Part shown: positions 62,683 to 64,000 of the stretch, piece by piece | Position numbering within the stretch: position 1 is the stretch's first letter | How the letters are laid out: the number at the start of each line of letters is the position of its first letter | Origin: Gordonia lacunae | GTDB taxonomy: Bacteria > Actinomycetota > Actinomycetes > Mycobacteriales > Mycobacteriaceae | DNA length: 64,000 bases | Reading direction: 5' to 3' | NCBI RefSeq assembly: GCF_002149015.1 | Contig: NZ_NGFO01000021.1 | Coordinates: 36,953-100,952, forward strand | Notes under the pieces: model-generated | Seen by the model: only the letters and a program-made list of their open reading frames with translations | Database searches by the model: none | Told to the model about the DNA's origin: nothing | Made by a program: the position numbers and the translations under genes

Positions 62683-63660
62683 GTGACGACCGGTGACAAC
62701 GCGACGCGGATCCTGATCGACGGCGGCCAGACCGGGACACGTGTGCGGGTCGAGATGACCGTCGGTGCCGCGGACCACGAAGCGCCGCCGATCCGCACCG
62801 ACCGACCGGTCGTGGAGCAGATCGCCGCGACCGTGCGGGACATCATCGAGGCGGGTACCGATGCGCCGGGACACGACGAGCTGCCGCGCCGGTGGCGGGT
62901 CGCGGCGGGCGTATCCGGACTCACCCCCGGCGCCTCACGCCCGGTCGACCTGTTCGAGGCGCTCGCCGGAGTGGGCGTCGAATCCGTAGCGCTGGCGCAT
63001 GATTCGGTGACCGCGTATCTGGCCGCGAATCGCCACGAGTTCGGGGCGGTCACCGCCGTCGGAACCGGCGTGGTGACACTCGGGGTCGGCGGGGGCGGCG
63101 TCTGCCGCGTCGACGGCTGGGGTCACCTGTTCGGTGACGCGGGCAGCGCGTACTGGATCGGACGCGCGGGCATCGCGGCAGCCCTCCGCGACTTCGACGG
63201 TCGGGGACCCGATACGGCGCTCCGTGCGATCACCGAGGAGGAATTCGGTCCGCTGCCCGAGTTGTACATGTCGGTACAGGCCGATCCCGATCGGGTCGCC
63301 CGTGTTGCCGGCTTCGCGCGGACGGTCGACGCCGCGTCGGAGAACGGGGATGCGGTGGCGCAGCGGATCATCGACGACGCTGCTGACGAGCTGGCCACGT
63401 CGGCGGTCACCGCACTGGACCGGAGCGGGCATGGTGTCGACGACCCCGCACGCGTGAGCTGGGTGGGCGGCGTCCTGTCGGCCAGCGGCCGACTCCGAAA
63501 CCGGTTCGTCGACAACGTATCTCGCCGGTCTCCCGCGGTGGCGGTGGCGCCGCCGCACGGTCGGCCGTTCGACGGAGTCCGACTCCTGGCCGATCTCGAC
63601 GCCACACACCCGCTGTCCGCGGAGGTCTACCGAGCGAACGCTGGTCCTCACCACCCGTGA
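62683..63660 (+). CDS. BadF/BadG/BcrA/BcrD-type ATPase, sugar-kinase-like
   Basis: 325 residues of the ASKHA fold. It has the phosphate-1 loop ILIDGGQTGTRVRV at the N-terminus, GTGVVTLGVGGGGVCRVDGWG with GHLFGDAGSAYWIGR (the conserved EGS-like loop of N-acetylglucosamine kinases), and WVGGVLSASGRLRNRF near the C-terminus. The likeliest function is an amino-sugar kinase, but benzoyl-CoA-reductase activators share this fold. The GTG start follows TAGCGT (62669-62674) by 8 bases with no ribosome site, a leaderless candidate. Confidence 0.8.
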   Translation: MTTGDNATRILIDGGQTGTRVRVEMTVGAADHEAPPIRTDRPVVEQIAATVRDIIEAGTDAPGHDELPRRWRVAAGVSGLTPGASRPVDLFEALAGVGVESVALAHDSVTAYLAANRHEFGAVTAVGTGVVTLGVGGGGVCRVDGWGHLFGDAGSAYWIGRAGIAAALRDFDGRGPDTALRAITEEEFGPLPELYMSVQADPDRVARVAGFARTVDAASENGDAVAQRIIDDAADELATSAVTALDRSGHGVDDPARVSWVGGVLSASGRLRNRFVDNVSRRSPAVAVAPPHGRPFDGVRLLADLDATHPLSAEVYRANAGPHHP

Positions 63661-63716
63661 GAACCACAGACCCACAGGCCCGCCCCGGTCCCTGATCCGA
63701 AAGACCACAGACCACC

Positions 63717-63843
63717 GCTCCCTGAGGAGCGCCCGGAGCTTGCGGAGGTGCCGTCCAACCTCTGCTCCCTGAGGAGCGCCCGGAGCTTGCGGAGGTGCCG
63801 TCCAACCCCTGCTCCCTGAGGAGCGCCCGGAGCTTGCGGAGGG
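63717..63843. repeat. 47-bp direct repeat, 2.7 copies
   Basis: Copies begin at 63717, 63764 and 63811, each opening GCTCCCTGAGGAGCGCCCGG then AGCTTGCGGAGG. The first two continue through GTGCCGTCCAACC; the third diverges after GCGGAGG. The period is exactly 47. No frame, RNA family or CRISPR architecture fits. Confidence 0.85.
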
Positions 63844-63844
63844 C

Positions 63845-63892
63845 GCGTCACGAAGGGTCTGCCACGCATGTCACCACGACCCTTCGTGACGC
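63845..63892. repeat. 14-bp inverted repeat at the centre of the terminal repeat block
   Basis: GCGTCACGAAGGGT (63845-63858), a 20-base spacer, ACCCTTCGTGACGC (63879-63892), matching at all 14 positions. The flanking direct repeats on the left recur in reverse orientation on the right, so the block is a large imperfect palindrome centred near 63868. Confidence 0.8.
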
Positions 63893-64000
63893 TCGCAAGC
63901 TCGCTCCTCAGGGGGCAGGGGTGACGCTTGCGAGCTCGCTCCTCAGGGGGCAGGGGGACGCTGGCGAGCTCGCTCCTCAGGGGGCCGGGGTGAGCTTGCG
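63888..64000. repeat. 34-35-bp direct repeat running off the window edge
   Basis: Units start at 63888, 63923 and 63957, each of the form GACGCT, CGCAAGCTCGCTCCTCAGG, then a G-rich tail; a fourth begins at 63992 and is cut by the end. CCTCAGG and GAGCTTGCG-like words are the reverse complement of words in the 47-bp repeats to the left. No gene is seen after 63660. Confidence 0.8.

Noticed and set aside
63717..64000. CRISPR array
   Set aside because: Repeats abut with no unique spacers of constant length, change orientation halfway, and no cas gene is near.

Overview
The window comes from a high-GC mycolate-type actinobacterium. It resembles Gordonia or a close relative more than Mycobacterium proper. 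The evidence is the strong G/C bias at third codon positions, many GTG starts, short TANNNT -10 boxes placed directly before start codons, GarA, FtsR, GuaB1 and a PIG-L (mycothiol-type) deacetylase. Gene order from about 19.4 to 47.8 kb also follows, from memory, the M. tuberculosis interval Rv1821 (secA2) to Rv1854c (ndh), with several losses. Genus-level placement is inference.

Layout. 0-5.6 kb: an SDR fragment and a divergent XRE regulator sharing a perfect inverted repeat; a GyrI-like protein with a DrrAB-type ABC exporter; an FMN/F420-type oxidoreductase; the relic tail of a serine hydrolase; and a polysaccharide pyruvyl transferase. 5.6-13.1 kb: a flavin hydroxylase, a NYN-domain protein, a BBE-type FAD oxidase and a large SARP/AfsR-like regulator. 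12.7-16.4 kb: a VOC protein, a Mug-type DNA glycosylase, and an overlapping run META protein - malate dehydrogenase - PPK2 - DUF503. 16.4-19.2 kb: two convergent membrane proteins of unknown function.

19.4-29.2 kb: secA2-pgsA2, then gcvH, garA, ftsR, a bifunctional-nuclease gene, a second MerR gene (resR-like), and gcvP behind a glycine riboswitch. 29.3-40.7 kb, all on the minus strand: a substrate-binding-like membrane-anchored protein, malate synthase G, a conserved actinobacterial protein, two CNNM/CBS transporters, guaB1, gnd, and a BlaR/BlaI-like pair. Between blaI and the next gene lies a compact sRNA locus: a TTGACA-N17-TACATT promoter overlapped by a 14/19 IdeR box, about 100 nt of structured RNA and a very strong terminator hairpin. 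By position and regulation it matches the mycobacterial iron-sparing sRNA MrsI.

41-46.3 kb: a thioesterase and the urease operon ureABCFGD. 46.3-49.2 kb: NDH-2, a GNAT acetyltransferase and a leaderless thioesterase. 49.3-58 kb: recC-recB-recD with 4-nt overlaps. 58-63.7 kb: a PIG-L deacetylase, htpG, a secreted protein of unknown function, a deazaflavin-type reductase and a BadF/BcrA-type kinase. The last 340 bases are a composite of direct and inverted repeats with no gene.

Functionally this is mostly core chromosome: protein export, one-carbon/glycine metabolism, the glyoxylate shunt, purine salvage, pentose phosphate, nitrogen (urease), respiration and recombination. The only segments that look accessory are 0-13 kb and the terminal repeats. 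No phage, IS element, CRISPR array, tRNA or rRNA was seen.
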